In this document: piece after piece, positions 1-12,121 of the stretch
Numbering within the stretch: position 1 is the first letter of the stretch
How the letters are laid out: the number at the start of each line of letters is the position of its first letter
From: Urechis unicinctus
Taxonomy: Eukaryota; Annelida; Polychaeta; Xenopneusta; Urechidae
Reading direction: 5' to 3'
Length of the DNA: 64,000 nt
NCBI GenBank assembly: GCA_034190875.2
Contig: CM067354.1
Location: 41,352,982-41,416,981, forward strand
Notes under the pieces: generated by a model
Databases searched by the model: none
The model's input: only the letters and a program-made list of their open reading frames with translations
What the model was told of the DNA's origin: nothing
Translations under genes and position numbers: made by a program

Positions 1-2454
1 CGAACCGATCCAGGGTTGTGGTATGTGATGGCTATACATGTGCCGAGAAGTGGCATGGGCGCACCTGTGTGAAGGTCTATCTCCGGCATCTCCTCCGCGA
101 CGTGGGGGGGGGGGGGGGGGGAGGTTGGGAGGGTGTTGGTAACTCGTAAACAGCTTCGTGCCAAATGAGGACCATTAATGTCAAATACGAAGTTTTTTGT
201 GACATGTTTAGGCTGTGACTCACTTCTAGTACGGGTATATAGGTCTATATCGAACCAAGCTGCGTTCTCATCAATAGGGTATTTAGCCTCCTTGTATGGG
301 CAGCTTCCACATTCCAGTGAGGGGTGACGTGATGGGTACGTTAAAAGGCAGGGCGTTAATCGAACGTTATGCATCATATCATAGCCATAATGGGAAAAAT
401 CAATGCAATACATCACTCTTTACTACGTACATAAGAAGCTGGTGTTGTATAATTGACATGTGTGTTCCGCGATTGATTCACCGGGGGTTGGTGACGTCAT
501 GGCCCACGCTGTCCCCCGTGTCAACTGGAACTGTGTCTTACGATGGAACATCGCCATGTCAATCTCCGCAAGCTCCCCCCCCCCCCCCAATGAATGCTCC
601 ACCATCTGCCCGACCAAACAGCAATGCAATCCCTCCCCAAACACCAATGAACGGAGCCGCCTAAAACTAACACGTGATATAAACAACTCCTATTTCACCA
701 TACATTCTATATCGTAGTCCAACGAGTCGCCTGCTGGTGTAACGCGAACTACCCAACAACGTCTGGCTACGACTTGTAATACCGACTCAATACTTCACAC
801 TGCTATGTATACCAGTAACAGGCAGACAATGGACGTCACTGCAATAGAATATCATAGCATGCGCCCAAAAAGCATAGTTAATGCTTTTAACATCCCCAGA
901 CTCTAGATTGATTGCACGAGACCATGTCACTAGCAATGTCCGTACAATAAGCGATGCCCTTGCACTAAGCGATGACTTTGCACTATGCCCATGCACTTAG
1001 CGATGCCCATGTAGCCGCGTCTCGCAAATCTGATCACGTCGAGAAAGCGACCCCCCATACACGCGTCATCAGCTCTACAGGGTGGATATTATATTCAACA
1101 GACACTACATTCCTCTGTGTAATTTCGGGGCCTTCTGTATACACCAGAGTTCTGGCCAGCTACCCGCACCGACAAAGCATGCAATTAAAATCACTAACTG
1201 GTTTGATTGGTGTGTGTGTGTAATACGTCGAGAAAACCCTCTCACGTGGCGATGACCGCGGTGACAGGACGTTTTCACGTCGACTGGCCCGGTCTTAACC
1301 TCCCTCAAGTACGGCTCAACAGCGAGCGCAATCGTCATTCTCTCACGATCCCCAATGCACAGCGACCGACAAGAGAGGTCTCGCCAGGTCGCTCAAGAGA
1401 GGTACTCATCATTCCTATCCTAACAAAGAAACATCATTAAGACTGGGTTAAAGAGAGTATAAGAGAGAAGTTATCGAGGATGCAATCCGATCATGACGTC
1501 CAGTATCCACGCGTAACGCGTGATGGCGCCACTAGGGGCGCGCGTAGTAGCTCTACACCAAGAAGGTTCACTCCAAATTAACTTAGGTGGTGAGGATTTC
1601 TAGCGTTTCTAGTCACCGACACCTACAGCCAATGAACTAAAGCACATCGGACTGTTGATGCAGTTGGCTTAATGGAGTTTTCTTATTGGTCAAGGCGACC
1701 ACGCCTCCAAATTTCCAATGTGGTTTTAGGACAGACATTATGACAATCTACGCGCAGACACACAGGTGGCGGTTTCACGTATTTTGTCGGGGGTGAACCC
1801 TCTTAGCGAAGCTGCAAGCTCTTTGGTAGCGCCTCGTTCTCAATAATGCTTGCGCGCGCGGCCCTGAACAATTCGTACATTCTGCCTTCAAATCGAAAAA
1901 GAAATGGAGGTGAAAGGTAATTATTACCCGTGACAAAAAGTCGTTAGGCCTAGTTATAACATAAAAATGTCCCGGAATGTCGCAACAACAAAGGAAAGTG
2001 CTAATTTTTACAGGTTTATTGCAGTTTTTGTCGACCATAAACTGCTATTCGAAGGTCATCCATTGGATATGACCTTTGTCCTATGTTAAGGCGGCCATTA
2101 TATCCCACGTCAATGCAAATTAGTCATTATCAGAAAGAAGCTTGAAAAGCGTAAATTTAAAAAAAAATGACACGTAGGGGTTATTGTTGGCTGTTGATAG
2201 AGGGTTGATAGGAAGCTGTAACATGCAGCCTTAGGCTCAACAATCGTAGCCTGACGGATCCTCCATATCGTTGTGCTGATTGCATTGTGGTGAGAATTAT
2301 TACTCTTGATATGAGATTACAGTGTCTCATGCACCAACGACTTGTCAAGCAGTAAACCTCGATCTCATATTCACATTCTCTCGGTCAATGTTTCCATAAG
2401 CTACCCATAAGGTCGGGTTTCTCATGAGAACCGGACTTCCAAGTCTTGTTTATC
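1..2454. other. Left flank, no supported gene
   Basis: No gene can be supported here. Visible structure: an 18-base G run at 104-121, a 14-base C run at 575-588, and a perfect 7-bp inverted repeat with one central base at 1508-1522 (CACGCGT/ACGCGTG). The minus strand of 1-107 is open to the window edge and reads like protein, so a downstream exon of the minus-strand matrix gene could enter here, but nothing in it is recognisable. 1-110 and 470-590 look loosely related and both end in a G or C run. Confidence 0.5.
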
Positions 2455-2645
2455 CGTGAGATGGAGGGACGTGGTGAGATGGAGGGACGTGGTGAGATGG
2501 AGGGATGTGGTGAGTCAAAGGGTCGTGGTGAGATGTAGGGTCGTGGTGAGATCAGAGGGTCGTGGTGAGACGGAGGGACGGAGGGACGTGGTAAGACGGA
2601 GGGACGTGGTGAGATGGAGGGGCCTGGTGAGATGGAGGGACACTC
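2455..2645. repeat. 18-bp minisatellite (GAGATGGAGGGACGTGGT)
   Basis: About ten imperfect head-to-tail copies of an 18-bp unit. Most units contain GGGACGTGG or a one-base variant such as GGGTCGTGG. Because 18 is a multiple of three it reads as a repetitive open frame, which I do not regard as coding. The GGACGTG core recurs in three other arrays in this window. Confidence 0.95.
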
Positions 2646-3078
2646 TGACCTGAGGCGGGCAATTTAAAAGTCAACAATTATATTTCCAAGAATTAGTTAT
2701 GCCTGTGGTGCTAGTCCGCGAAAGAACGGCATGGATATATCGAGTTTGTTATCACAATAATTACATTTATTTAGGTAGAGTTACAAAAAAATCGATAGTG
2801 TAACTGTAGGGATATAGACCGATATAGACCAAATGAGGGGCCCAATAGACTATACTGCACGGTAACTTCACCTCCTCGCCACGAGTAGTTAGCTAGCATG
2901 GCAACCCAGAGGAGCTAGAATGCACAAGTGTTAAACAAATGTATAGTGTCATGAAAATTGCGTCACGTATAATACGGCTGTGGTTTTCAAACTTTATAAA
3001 TAACGACGTAAACACGAAAGCAATATCGCCCTGCTTGCCGAGACGCTGTCCTTCCATCAGCGAGGAACTTGGGTCAGA
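2646..3078. other. AT-rich intergenic stretch with a minus-strand AATAAA
   Basis: No gene is seen. The one possible signal is TTTATT at 2766-2771, which is AATAAA on the minus strand. It lies about 310 bp beyond the stop codon of the candidate minus-strand exon at 3079-3210 and could be its polyadenylation signal, but AATAAA is frequent by chance in AT-rich DNA. Confidence 0.4.
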
Positions 3079-3210
3079 TTATTTGACAAAAATACAGGTG
3101 ACATTGGGCTTCTCGTTTCTGCACAGTAAAGCCGTCCGAACCTCCCCTGGTGCTCTCAACACAAAGCTGCCCTGCACAACATCATGCAAAAATGTCGCCT
3201 CGCTGTTCTT
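3079..3210 (-). CDS. Candidate 3'-terminal exon, unknown protein
   Basis: The minus strand is open for 43 codons and then meets TAA at 3081-3079. Third positions favour G/C, and the peptide has two cysteines nine residues apart near its end (C30 and C39) with a possible N-glycosylation site (NVT) between them. An AG acceptor lies directly before it (minus strand, 3212-3211), and a minus-strand AATAAA follows at 2771-2766. A CRE-TATA arrangement pointing the same way lies at 3592-3563. I do not recognise the family. It could be the end of a small gene, a last exon of the ADAMTS-like gene upstream on the same strand, or a chance open frame. No start codon or preceding exon was identified. Confidence 0.3.
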   Translation of the reverse strand, partial: KNSEATFLHDVVQGSFVLRAPGEVRTALLCRNEKPNVTCIFVK

Positions 3211-4952
3211 CTCAGTCAGCAGCCATTAAAATGACAGATGCGCTTCTCGGGATAATAAACACACTGGCACAGATAATATGTTTTATCAGTGACAAATCTA
3301 TGTGTGATGTCCTAGCGGCATGAGGGAGATAATAGTGACGTCAGTTGGACGCACACAACAGTAAACACCAACCGTTGTCCGCAATTTCACTCCGACATTT
3401 CTTCCCCTAAGCTGATTCCTACATCGTAAGGGAGCGGAGACAATGGTAGCCTGGTGTTGAGGCGATTGTTACGTCATCTCGTTAATTACTATCGGTGGGT
3501 TGCATACAGGTACCAGGTGACCCGGAGACAAGCAACCAACACAGGACAACTGATTTACACTGCTTTATATAGGGCTACAAAGTGTGACGTCACATCGATG
3601 ATAAAGGCCCTAACCGGCTCCAAAACGCCTTTTCGTTGTTGCATTCTAGTCATGTCTCGGAGGCAATATCTCGGTGACTACGAATCGGAGAAATATCAAA
3701 CTTACATAGTTATTTAAAGAATCACCGGGGTTATAACATTGGGATGATTTACCCGCTAGAATCAATCTTGAGGATAAATTGCAAGGCTTCAAACGTCCTT
3801 GTCTATAGGGAACCCCCCTGCTGTAGGAACTAGTCTGGCCAACGTGGGGTCGGATGGGATTATTACGACATCACTTTGTAGCCCTATACACAGATACATC
3901 CCAAGTTAGGTCATCCCTTCACACCTTCCCATGACCTTCACCTCTACCTACAACACCACCTGGTTCTAATATAACTACCTTATAAAGCTTCCCTCGTACC
4001 CTCGCATGTATTATCATTTGGCTTTCACAGCGGGGCTGCTCAACACAAATTTGTACCTGCTAACAAATGTGAATAGCCTTTTAATTTATGAGCATTTGAG
4101 TTGAACTTCGACCCAAAAAATGCTTTATCGGAGGAGTATTGCGCTTAATACTCATCACTGCAATTACATTCCTAAACATCAAAGGTCGACTATATAAATC
4201 AACTGATGAATCGCAGTTAATAAAATGGTGGTCATGGCTGGTTTGCCGGACAGAGTGGCGGTATGACGTCACGCTTCACACGTCACTGACTGCTATATGT
4301 GGGCCAGTCATTGTGGACATCTATCGCTAAGCGGCGGGAGATGCTGGAAACGACCCCGGTTAACATCTGCCCTACAACGGCGCCCTGTGAGAAAGGGGGT
4401 TCCACTGAGCTGCCACCACCCGACTTGTAATTTACACGACACGCGCCGCTCTGTACGGTCATCATGACGGAGTGTGTGTGTTGATACTCCAATCGCGTCG
4501 GTCATGAGATGACCTGTATTTCGCCGGGATCGCCACACTTCATTGTATACGATCATTCTATGACAATTGACCCGGCCACAGGGGGCTCCACGCCGCCTGT
4601 CATTGGATCCGACCAGCCATTCATGTTGACTAATGCAAGGTATCCTTGGCTTCATAAGGCCTCTCCGCTCAACAGCTCCATGTCTATACGACACGAAGCC
4701 GAACAATAGTTGATGGGTGGACAGCATGACATCGACGTCTATGGATGACAAACTTCACCTCTCTCAAGGAGCGAATTGTCAAAGATTGCCTCGAGAACGA
4801 TGTTGTAAAATGTTAGCCAGAATGTCCAGATCTGTCGAATGACATTACTTAACTACACAGATGGTACATTCCTATCGGAACGCTCCGTTAAAACACGAAG
4901 GATGATAACAGAGAGCGCATGAGAGTCTACAACATAAACATCCCTGATCAGC
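3211..4952. other. Intergenic, GC-rich patch at 4.28-4.75 kb
   Basis: No gene is supported. 4283-4751 is GC-rich and open in two minus-strand frames at once, which argues against trusting either. A short element reading CACTTTGTAGCCCTATA is present on the minus strand near 3570-3584 and on the plus strand near 3874-3890, so the two form a widely spaced inverted pair. Confidence 0.4.
3563..3592 (-). promoter_or_regulatory. CRE followed by TATA box
   Basis: Reading the minus strand, a perfect palindromic CRE (TGACGTCA, 3592-3585) is followed 13 bp later by TATATAAAG (3571-3563). This is the usual order and close to the usual spacing of a CREB-responsive TATA promoter. The predicted start would be near 3535, upstream of the candidate exon at 3210-3079. 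Function is inferred from motifs only. Confidence 0.3.
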
Positions 4953-5082
4953 TTATAACCACCCCGAATAACCACCACAAATAAACATCCCGAATAACCA
5001 CCCCGAATAACCACCACAAATAATAACCACCGCGAATAACCACCACAAATAACAACCCCTAATAACCACCACAAATAACTGC
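4953..5082. repeat. Short AC-rich minisatellite (AATAACCACCACAAAT)
   Basis: About eight degenerate units of 13-16 bp, alternating between AATAACCACCCCG and AATAACCACCACAAAT forms. The translation in any frame is repetitive and not gene-like. Confidence 0.85.
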
Positions 5083-6124
5083 CCTTAAGTTAAGCAAGCG
5101 CGTGCCCACTCTTCCCTGACCGACCACAAGCTTCAAAATAAACCCGACCAACCCTTCTTCTGCCTAACATTATCCGTGAGGTTTATAACGTGACAGATGG
5201 GTTAAATGAACAAACCATGAATAATGCACGCGTTCAGAATACTCAGTCAATGTCACTGTCCAAAAACGTAATCGTCTTGCAGAGGTAGCATTTCAAGAGC
5301 CAGTTCCTAGAACTAGCTCACCAGTACCACGACGTACATGGCGCATAAGGCATGGGAATGCGTGGTTGTCAAGCGCACCAAAAACGAACTGCATTGGTTT
5401 TCAGAGCGATTCTTGCCAACAACAAGTGAAGGTCAAACATTACCACGGATGCTTACCAAGAACCTAACCCAGAAACGTGATCAATAGAGACTTCAGTGGG
5501 ACGTCGATACAAAGATGTAATCATAACGTCTGCGAGTATCCCCCACTACACGCTGTCTTCAATAAACCTTTTGAATGTGTCCCTTTCAGTCGCACGGGGA
5601 CATCCCATTTGATTCCAAGTTCTAGTCAGTAGCCCATGGAGACATAATATAGCGGGATTTCGGTGGTCTCGGAGAAGTTATATGATCACCTCGGGGACGG
5701 GCTGGTGGTCAAGTGCTTACTTCAGTTCAAGGCTAGTCTCCAGAAAATTATATCATTCATACCTTAAGACATTTTGTGGACGACAGTTTTTCTGCCGACC
5801 AAGAAAACAGTACCGCGACGATTCTGTCACATTTTAACGGGTTAGATGGGCGCGTCGTTTGTCAAACCTGATAAAAAAACCTCTTGTAATGATAGTTGTT
5901 TAACTCATTGTCAGTAACGGGATGTATAATTTATAAGTTATTTCATAAGAATGAATTGCCAGAAGTCTCACTCAGAAATGGTTGAAGCTGTTGGACGTCA
6001 ATCTCAGCTGGTGTAGTACGCACGGGCTCACATGAGTGCAGTAATAGGGTGGTGATTGTCTTATAAACTATACTAGCATTTACTACAGATGTATATTATT
6101 AACAAAATGTCAAAAAAACCTAAG
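5083..6124. other. Intergenic or intronic, nothing recognised
   Basis: Both strands lack a convincing exon. If the minus-strand ADAMTS-like gene continues leftward, this is part of a long intron. I looked specifically for the spacer-domain motif (Gly-Cys-Asp after the cysteine-rich domain) and did not find it. Confidence 0.4.
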
Positions 6125-6215
6125 AGGTTATAGCAACAAGAGGTCCCATGTCAAGGTTATAGCAACACGAGGTCCCATGTCAAGGTTATAGCAACAAGAG
6201 GTCCCATGTCAAGGT
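6125..6215. repeat. 29-bp tandem repeat, three copies
   Basis: Three near-identical units of 29 bp beginning AGGTTATAGCAACAAGAGGT at 6125, 6154 and 6183. The middle copy has CACGAG instead of CAAGAG. Confidence 0.95.
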
Positions 6216-6696
6216 GGCACCCTCTTGTTGACCAACAGTTAACCAGGAGTTTATACTCAGTAAGGACAAATGAGGTCAGTCCATCTTTAACAATAAACAG
6301 CCATATCCCCGGGGCGGTGACTGATGCCTTAGACCGATACACCTCAACACGCAGCTAGGCGTCTGGTACCCAGGGAACCCCCTGATGATGCTGGCGGCTG
6401 ACGGGATGCCAGACAACGGAGTATCTCCAGGACACGAGCATCTATTCCGGGATTTCCGTGTCCTTGCCCGAGGGTTCACAGGGCGAATGGCTTAGCTGTG
6501 GGGAGGCACCATTTATGGTCAAGGATCACGCGGTATGCTGGGAGGAATGTGTCTCACTCTGATGTTGAAATATAACCTCTAGCTGTCTTTAGCGATATCA
6601 TATGGCATGTCAAACTGCCGTAAATACAATACGTCGCTGTGGCTTCCAGGTTTCATTGGGAATCCATATTATGCACAAGTTTATTATTGGTAGGTG
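6216..6696. other. Unique sequence with one orphan open frame
   Basis: The plus strand is open from about 6340 to the TAG near 6494 with G/C-rich third positions, but it has no recognisable domain, no convincing acceptor, and is also open on the minus strand. I treat it as unassigned sequence. Confidence 0.3.
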
Positions 6697-7458
6697 TAGA
6701 TATTGACTGCCACGGGACGTGTTGATATGTGCCACGGGACGTGTAGAGATGTGCCACGAAGTGCCACGGGACGTGTAGACATGGAGTGCCACGGGACATT
6801 GATATGGACTGCCACGGGACGTGTATATATGACTGCCCCGGGACGTGTATATATGGACTGCCCCGGGACGTGTAGATATGGAGTGCCACGGGACGTTTAG
6901 ATATGCAGTGCCAATGGGACGTGTAGATATGCAGTGCCATGGGACGTGTAGATATGCAGTGCCATGGGACGTGTACATATGGACTGCCACGGGACGTGTA
7001 GACATGGAGTGCAACGGGACGCGTAGACATGGAGTGCCATGGGACGTGTAGACATGGAGTGCCACAGGACGTGTAGATATGACTACCTCGGTACGTGTAG
7101 ATATGACTACCTCGGTACGTGTAGATATGGACTGCCACGGGACGTGTAGATATGACTACCTCAGTACGTGAAGATATGGACTGCCACGGGACGTGTAGAT
7201 ATGACTACCTCGGTACGTGTAGATATGGACTGCCACGGGACGTGTAGATAAGACTACCTCAGTACGTGTAGATATGGACTGCCACGGGATGTGTAGATAT
7301 GACTACCTCGGTACGTGTAGATATGGACTGCCACGGGACGTGTAGATATGACTACCTCGGTACGTGTAGATATGGACTGCCACGGGACGTGTAGATATGA
7401 CTACCTCGGTACGTGTAGATATGACTACCTCGGTAAGAGTAGATATGGACTGCCACGG
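6697..7458. repeat. 24/25-bp minisatellite rich in GGGACGTGTAG
   Basis: About 30 units. From 6,700 to 7,070 the unit is about 25 bp (GCCACGGGACGTGTAGATAT plus five variable bases). From about 7,080 to 7,440 it alternates with a 24-bp variant carrying CTCGGTACGTGTAG, giving a higher-order unit of about 49 bp. Almost every unit contains ACGTG, the core of hypoxia-response elements and of some bZIP/bHLH sites. The array lies just downstream of the last detected exon of the ADAMTS-like gene, so it would be intronic if that gene continues. Open frames through it are repeat artefacts. Confidence 0.95.
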
Positions 7459-7804
7459 GGGAACCACAATAACAGCTGCTCTAGGTCTCAAAGTGATCCA
7501 AATGACTGTTTGTGCACATGGAGCCATTTAGAATGAGACGAATAAGCAAAACATGTGACAAAGCGATTGTTGAACGATTGACACATTCCAGCAGGCATCA
7601 CACCAGATAATGGCGTACTGCATGTCACATAAGACAATACTATGTCGGTTCCCTACACGGTGAAATTCTTTTTCAGTCAAAACAGAAACAAACACTCCAG
7701 CGTTTTGTTACACAAGCAATGATTTTTTTTCACCCGTATTGCGATTTAATTACAAATCTCAGCGCATGAGAAACAACGACAGCTCTTCAGATATATTGAC
7801 AAAC
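7459..7804. other. Probable intron, no exon found
   Basis: Follows the minus-strand exon ending at 7805. A GT donor at 7804-7803 starts the probable intron. No further exon is visible before the minisatellite. Confidence 0.5.
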
Positions 7805-7938
7805 CTGACATCTGCCGGCGACGCAGATTTGCCCAGTGTCATTGCCATCACAAGGGGTCCCATCAACGACAGAGTCAGCGAGGCGAGCGTGGTAATGATA
7901 GCCAACAGCCCGGCAGGTTAACCCGCACCTGTCAGTCG
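7805..7938 (-). CDS. ADAMTS-like protein, exon 5: cysteine-rich domain
   Basis: This 134-nt exon encodes the most diagnostic part of the ADAMTS-type cysteine-rich domain: DRCGLTCRAVG early, then VVDGTPCDGNDTGQICV, then GRCQ at the end. In ADAMTS, ADAMTSL and papilin proteins this segment follows the TSP1 repeat and holds the same conserved cysteines and the VVDGTPC signature. The acceptor (TGACTTTTCAG) is strong and the donor is CAG/GTTTGT. The exon starts with two bases that complete the codon begun by the single base ending the exon at 8150, giving alanine, and it ends in phase 0. The product would be secreted to the extracellular matrix. The next exon, expected to open with Gly-Cys-Asp of the spacer, was not found in the remaining 7.8 kb and probably lies beyond the window. 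Confidence 0.9.
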
Positions 7939-8149
7939 CTGAAAAGTCAACACAGGAATATAATCGGAGCTGTTTCTACAAACGAAAATTTCTTGGTTGG
8001 ATGGGTAATGCGCGCTTTGAAAAGTTCCCCAACGTGCTATTTCTGTATCATGATTGACAAGAGCCGTCATCAGTCAATCATAACGCACACAAAAGATACC
8101 ATTATGATCACCATTCCTGCTAGATGAATCAACGTTAAAAACTTCTCAC

Positions 8150-8249
8150 CATCCTGGAACGCTTCCCAGCGATAGCGTTTCCCGCCAAAACTCCTCAAGT
8201 TGAACTTGCGACACTGAGCGGAGCGGAAGTCTGTCTTATCCTCGCATGG
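8150..8249 (-). CDS. ADAMTS-like protein, exon 4: start of cysteine-rich domain
   Basis: This 100-nt exon reads PCEDKTDFRSAQCRKFN and then GGKRYRWEAFQD. It matches the family pattern in which the last TSP1 cysteine is followed by D-F-R-x-x-Q-C-x-x-F/Y-N, a G-K/R-x-Y-x-W turn and then the cysteine-rich domain. The acceptor is TTTTTGACAG and the donor GATG/GTGAGA. It begins in phase 0, matching the phase 0 end of the exon at 8397, and ends in phase 1, matching the two bases that open the exon at 7938. The W-E-A/P-F form resembles ADAMTSL and papilin members more than the proteases, but the paralogue cannot be fixed by eye. Confidence 0.88.
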
Positions 8250-8396
8250 CTGTCAAAAATAACCCCGCCTTAACATTTCATATGCACATAACTTCCGGAT
8301 TCACCCATCGCTTCCGGATGGGTAGCCATTAAAGCCATCCATGAAGTCTCAGACAAATTGACATTTCGTGATACTAGGAAGCTATCGTACTCTCAC

Positions 8397-8460
8397 CTCT
8401 GTATTGCAGACCTGAAAACCTCTGTAGACACCCACGCAATTGGATATGAGTCTTTCTTGC
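8397..8460 (-). CDS. ADAMTS-like protein, exon 3: end of TSP1 repeat
   Basis: A small 64-nt exon supplying the last part of the thrombospondin type 1 repeat, reading NCVGVYRGFQVCNTE. This is the C-x-G-x(6)-C-N-T-x-P-C ending of TSP1 modules; the following P-C comes from the next exon. The donor CAGAG/GTGAGA is strong. The acceptor (GTGTGTGTGAAG) is weak in pyrimidines but is the only one that keeps frame: one base completes the glycine codon started in the exon at 9773, then 21 codons follow. Confidence 0.82.
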
Positions 8461-9772
8461 CTTCACACACACACGAGAGATCAGGTTGTTAATAATCGCC
8501 TCGCGCTCACGTCTTGGACAACAGACGCTGGCTAATATTCAGAGCGTATTATACATCAATACTGGTGTTATAGATTTGTCTCAAAGCATAACGGATCATG
8601 AAATTAACCCAACGTTACAGTGTGCATTATACAGTTAGCATTAGCTTCTTTCCATTAAATACTGTACCTCGGGTCTTTTCTACTCAAATACAGGTAGAAA
8701 GTGACGAAGACAGTAAAGGTGAAGCGTATTTTTAACTGTGATTGGGCGAGTGGGTCGTCAATTCTTAACGAGTGAAAGGGCAACGGTTGTCAGAGAGAGG
8801 CTATTCTTTCCACAACAAACTTCTCGTTCGCTCGATCGAAATTTCTAAAAGTTACATGTAGCGGACGGGACAACCCAGTCATTGTTTTAATACGCGCTTT
8901 TTCGATGATGTCATGACATTCAATTCATATGCTGCACCCTTATTTGTTAATGAAAAGACAGAATCATCGATGATGTATTGACAGACATCAAAGAAAATGC
9001 CACTTCGATACGCGCACTGCGGTCAAATCAGCGACACACGTAGGTCCATTCTGGAACTCTACATGCCAGCAATCCCTCATCATCAGCCTTGCCCGCTTCC
9101 GGGACGAGGATTCCTGAATACCGCGGAATATGAAGAATATAGCACCTCGACATTTTATACTTATGATGAATGCATGCGGTGTCAACAGAGCAAGTGAGTC
9201 GATTCAGGTACATTCAATTAGTTAGCACAAGCAGAGGTCGAAGCCAAACCCTTGGCGCTTAGGCGTAGCCAACCCGCCCTGGGGCGTGAAAAAAAACCGG
9301 CAACAAATTAAAGTCACATAGATTGTCACCATAGTAATGAGAGTAAAGAGTGAGCGCGGATAAAGTGACAGTGATATAGGTGTTGGCTACTGGTGTTCTG
9401 CGCTGTGCTATTATAGCCCATTGGCTGCCAGTGAATACATCGATCCTCTTACATTCCCATTAGCAACAGCCAGTGGCTGGGACAAATATGGTGTAGCAAA
9501 AACATGCGGACGAAGTTGAAAGCTAGCGAGTGACAACTGACGCGCGACGCATTACTGAGGGAGAGAGTGTGTGTAAAATGAACGCCTGATCTATGAGGGT
9601 AAAACGCTGAAGATGCGATGCACAGCTGAGGGAAATGGGAAAACAAAAACCGCGTATTATCAGTTAAAAGCGAAATTGGATGAGGAGTAAAAGAAATGTG
9701 AACAGCGAGGAAATGGAGGAAAGTAATTCAATGCGACTTAGCGAATCAGTCAACAGACGCAAGGAGACTTAC
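8461..9772 (-). other. Intron between exons 2 and 3 of the ADAMTS-like gene
   Basis: About 1.3 kb, beginning GTAAGT at 9772 and ending AG at 8462-8461 on the minus strand. No extra exon is recognised. A plus/minus open frame at 9.0-9.2 kb is not conserved-looking. Confidence 0.7.
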
Positions 9773-9897
9773 CCCGATGCGATGGGCAGGTTACACGTCC
9801 GGGTGCGATGGCTCACCCCGGTACCACATGTCCGGGAGCATTCAGACCATGCACCCCATGAACCCCACTCAGCCGGCCTGGACACCGAGCTCTCACA
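9773..9897 (-). CDS. ADAMTS-like protein, exon 2: first TSP1 repeat
   Basis: This 125-nt exon encodes the front of a thrombospondin type 1 repeat. The tryptophan ladder W-G-S-W-G-A-W is followed by SECSRTCGTGVSHRTRTC, the C-x-x-x-C-G-x-G-V-x-x-R-x-R-x-C core. Tryptophans of this kind are usually C-mannosylated and the Ser/Thr between the cysteines O-fucosylated in secreted TSP1 proteins. The acceptor is GTTCTGGTTGCAG, the donor is a consensus GGG/GTAAGT. It starts in phase 0, which fits the signal-peptide exon ending at 13500, and ends in phase 2. No metalloprotease or disintegrin domain precedes it in the window, which favours an ADAMTS-like or papilin protein over an ADAMTS protease. Confidence 0.9.
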
Positions 9898-12055
9898 CTG
9901 CAACCAGAACATCCAACTTTTGTAATGTACACGTTACAGATATTCTGATTACAAACACCGTACATGACGGGGACTGGACACGAAAATAAACTACGAATAC
10001 ACAATCTTCATTTAGATCAGTAAGTCTTTCTCGAAATGAACAATGTCGGTCAATGCCGTTACTCGGCGCGCGCGTGTCAGTCATGTGTCACAAATATCAA
10101 ATAAAACATGAGTAATTCCCCAATTTGTTCAGAGATTTGTTGAGCGTGTCATTTTCTGCTCATAGATAACATTGGAGGTCGAGACATGAAACCTTAGACA
10201 GTTGTTTAAATTACTATAATTTGTCATTTCCAGATTACTTCACTACAGCAAGCTTTGAAACTGACAACTTAACATCAATGTTAAACGCTCCTTTGTCATA
10301 TTGTCGACCAAAATGAGTGGTGATTGACAGCTGACAAAACCTTTGATTCTTACCAATATCGTAATCCTCAGAATAGTAGCATTCCATTCACTTGTTAGAG
10401 CAGGAATGCAAGGGAAACCGGACACCAAGGCGACGAACAGACGGGGGAATTGAATAAATTTGAGTTAAATTGGAGTTATGCAATCCGCCAGGCGACATAC
10501 GGATAGCTTGATAGTGTTATTCATGACTTTTTATGCAGGCATGTTTCGAGCAGATGGATCTAACATTGCCATAGTCGAAATTCACACCTTTAATTTATTA
10601 GGCGAACGCGACCAACTCAATCGTGAACGGTTGGATTGTCACATGACTTTACGACAACGACGCGACACTTGCTGTCTGCAACTTGTACTATTCTAAACCA
10701 AGTTCTATAAGTGTCCTTCATTGCCCATGATAGAATCCAGCCACTGTTTATAAGTTAGCCGCTTGGAGTAGAAACAACGCGACGTTCACATCGTGACAAC
10801 TATGTTGAGAAAGTCAAATCACACTTCCGGTCACCCCCAGCGACGAATAGCCGTGTACCGCAGGAAGAAAGCCATTACAGCTTCATAAGCGAAAGTAAAT
10901 ACGATGAACACAACAATTGAATTTATAATTTTGGGAAACACGTCACCAACGCCTTTAAAATGGTATAAAAACATGGTTGTATTTTTCCTAACTCAAGTCC
11001 TTAACCTCTTTCCCACGGAGCAGTCTGAATACTTCCATTCTATTGGTCGCAGACTCGGATCCGTTGTATCCTATCATTCAAATTCCAACTTCGCGCTGCC
11101 GTGGTGCATTCCACAACTACCGGTCTCTTCAGTTAATTAATGCATCAGAAAGAGTGACGTCACTGGCGGTAACTGACTATTGGCGGCATTGAAAAGTGAG
11201 AGAAATGCTGCGGACACAGAGGAAGGAGTCTAAAGAAAGTGTAGCCGGAGGCGGCTTTCATGAGATTACAGCCATTGTTACATTCTGTCAGGCTCCTGTG
11301 TCCAATGACAGCCTCCCTGCGCTACTCCGCTTCCAGCAGTACAGAGGAGCTCGTTAGTTTGTCCTCGTCAAGGTTAAAGGGAACATTCCTCAATATCGTA
11401 GGAAAGCAAACATGATCGCCACTCCCAAGAGTACTCTTATTTCAATCTGTATATGGATGTAACTGATCGGCATCGATATTCGTCTCTTTACCAAGCTTGC
11501 CAAGGTTCGTCCCTGAGAGACCCAGCAGTATAGATGTGGCACTGTACGACCTGGTCGGCCCCTTAATTCATCAATGCTGCTGTTTCATGACACAATCATG
11601 CCTCTGTCACTAGGCGCTGTAACGATGTAGGAATGCCTTGAATTTTATAACTGAATAAAACTGTCCATGACACAATGTTTTCATGTTATAGTTGACAAGT
11701 GTGAAGCCGCGCCTAATGACCATTGCCGCTGCTACTCACCCGGACAAAGACGTCACAATACAGATTCACATACAATAACATCCATAGAAACGCCACAAGT
11801 TGCTATAGAAACATTCCTGCGACTTGTTACTTAATAAGATAATAAAATATTCTAGTTTAAGGGTTTAATAAAGTTAGAGATTTGTCGTTATTCTCGTGTG
11901 CGCATATGACGGCCTACATATTGGAACGTCACTTAGGCGAATTAGAACTGAGACTAAGTCGCAATAGCGGGGTGGTCGCCTAAGTGGAATCTATTCACCA
12001 TATATTACTATAGAGGGAATCCCGAAAAGGGGACTTGATAAAAGTTATCGTTAGA

Positions 12056-12121
12056 GCGGGGTAGTCGCCTTAGCGAGGTAGTCGCCTTAGCGGGGTAGCC
12101 GCCTTAGCGAGGTGGTCATTG
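12056..12121. repeat. 17-bp tandem repeat, four copies
   Basis: Four units of GCGGGGTAGTCGCCTTA with A/G and T/C differences, the last one decaying. A single related unit stands apart near 11964. Confidence 0.9.

Noticed and set aside
4283-4751. Minus-strand frames of 69 and 147 residues
   Set aside because: They overlap in different registers of a GC-rich patch, have no domain resemblance and no good splice sites.
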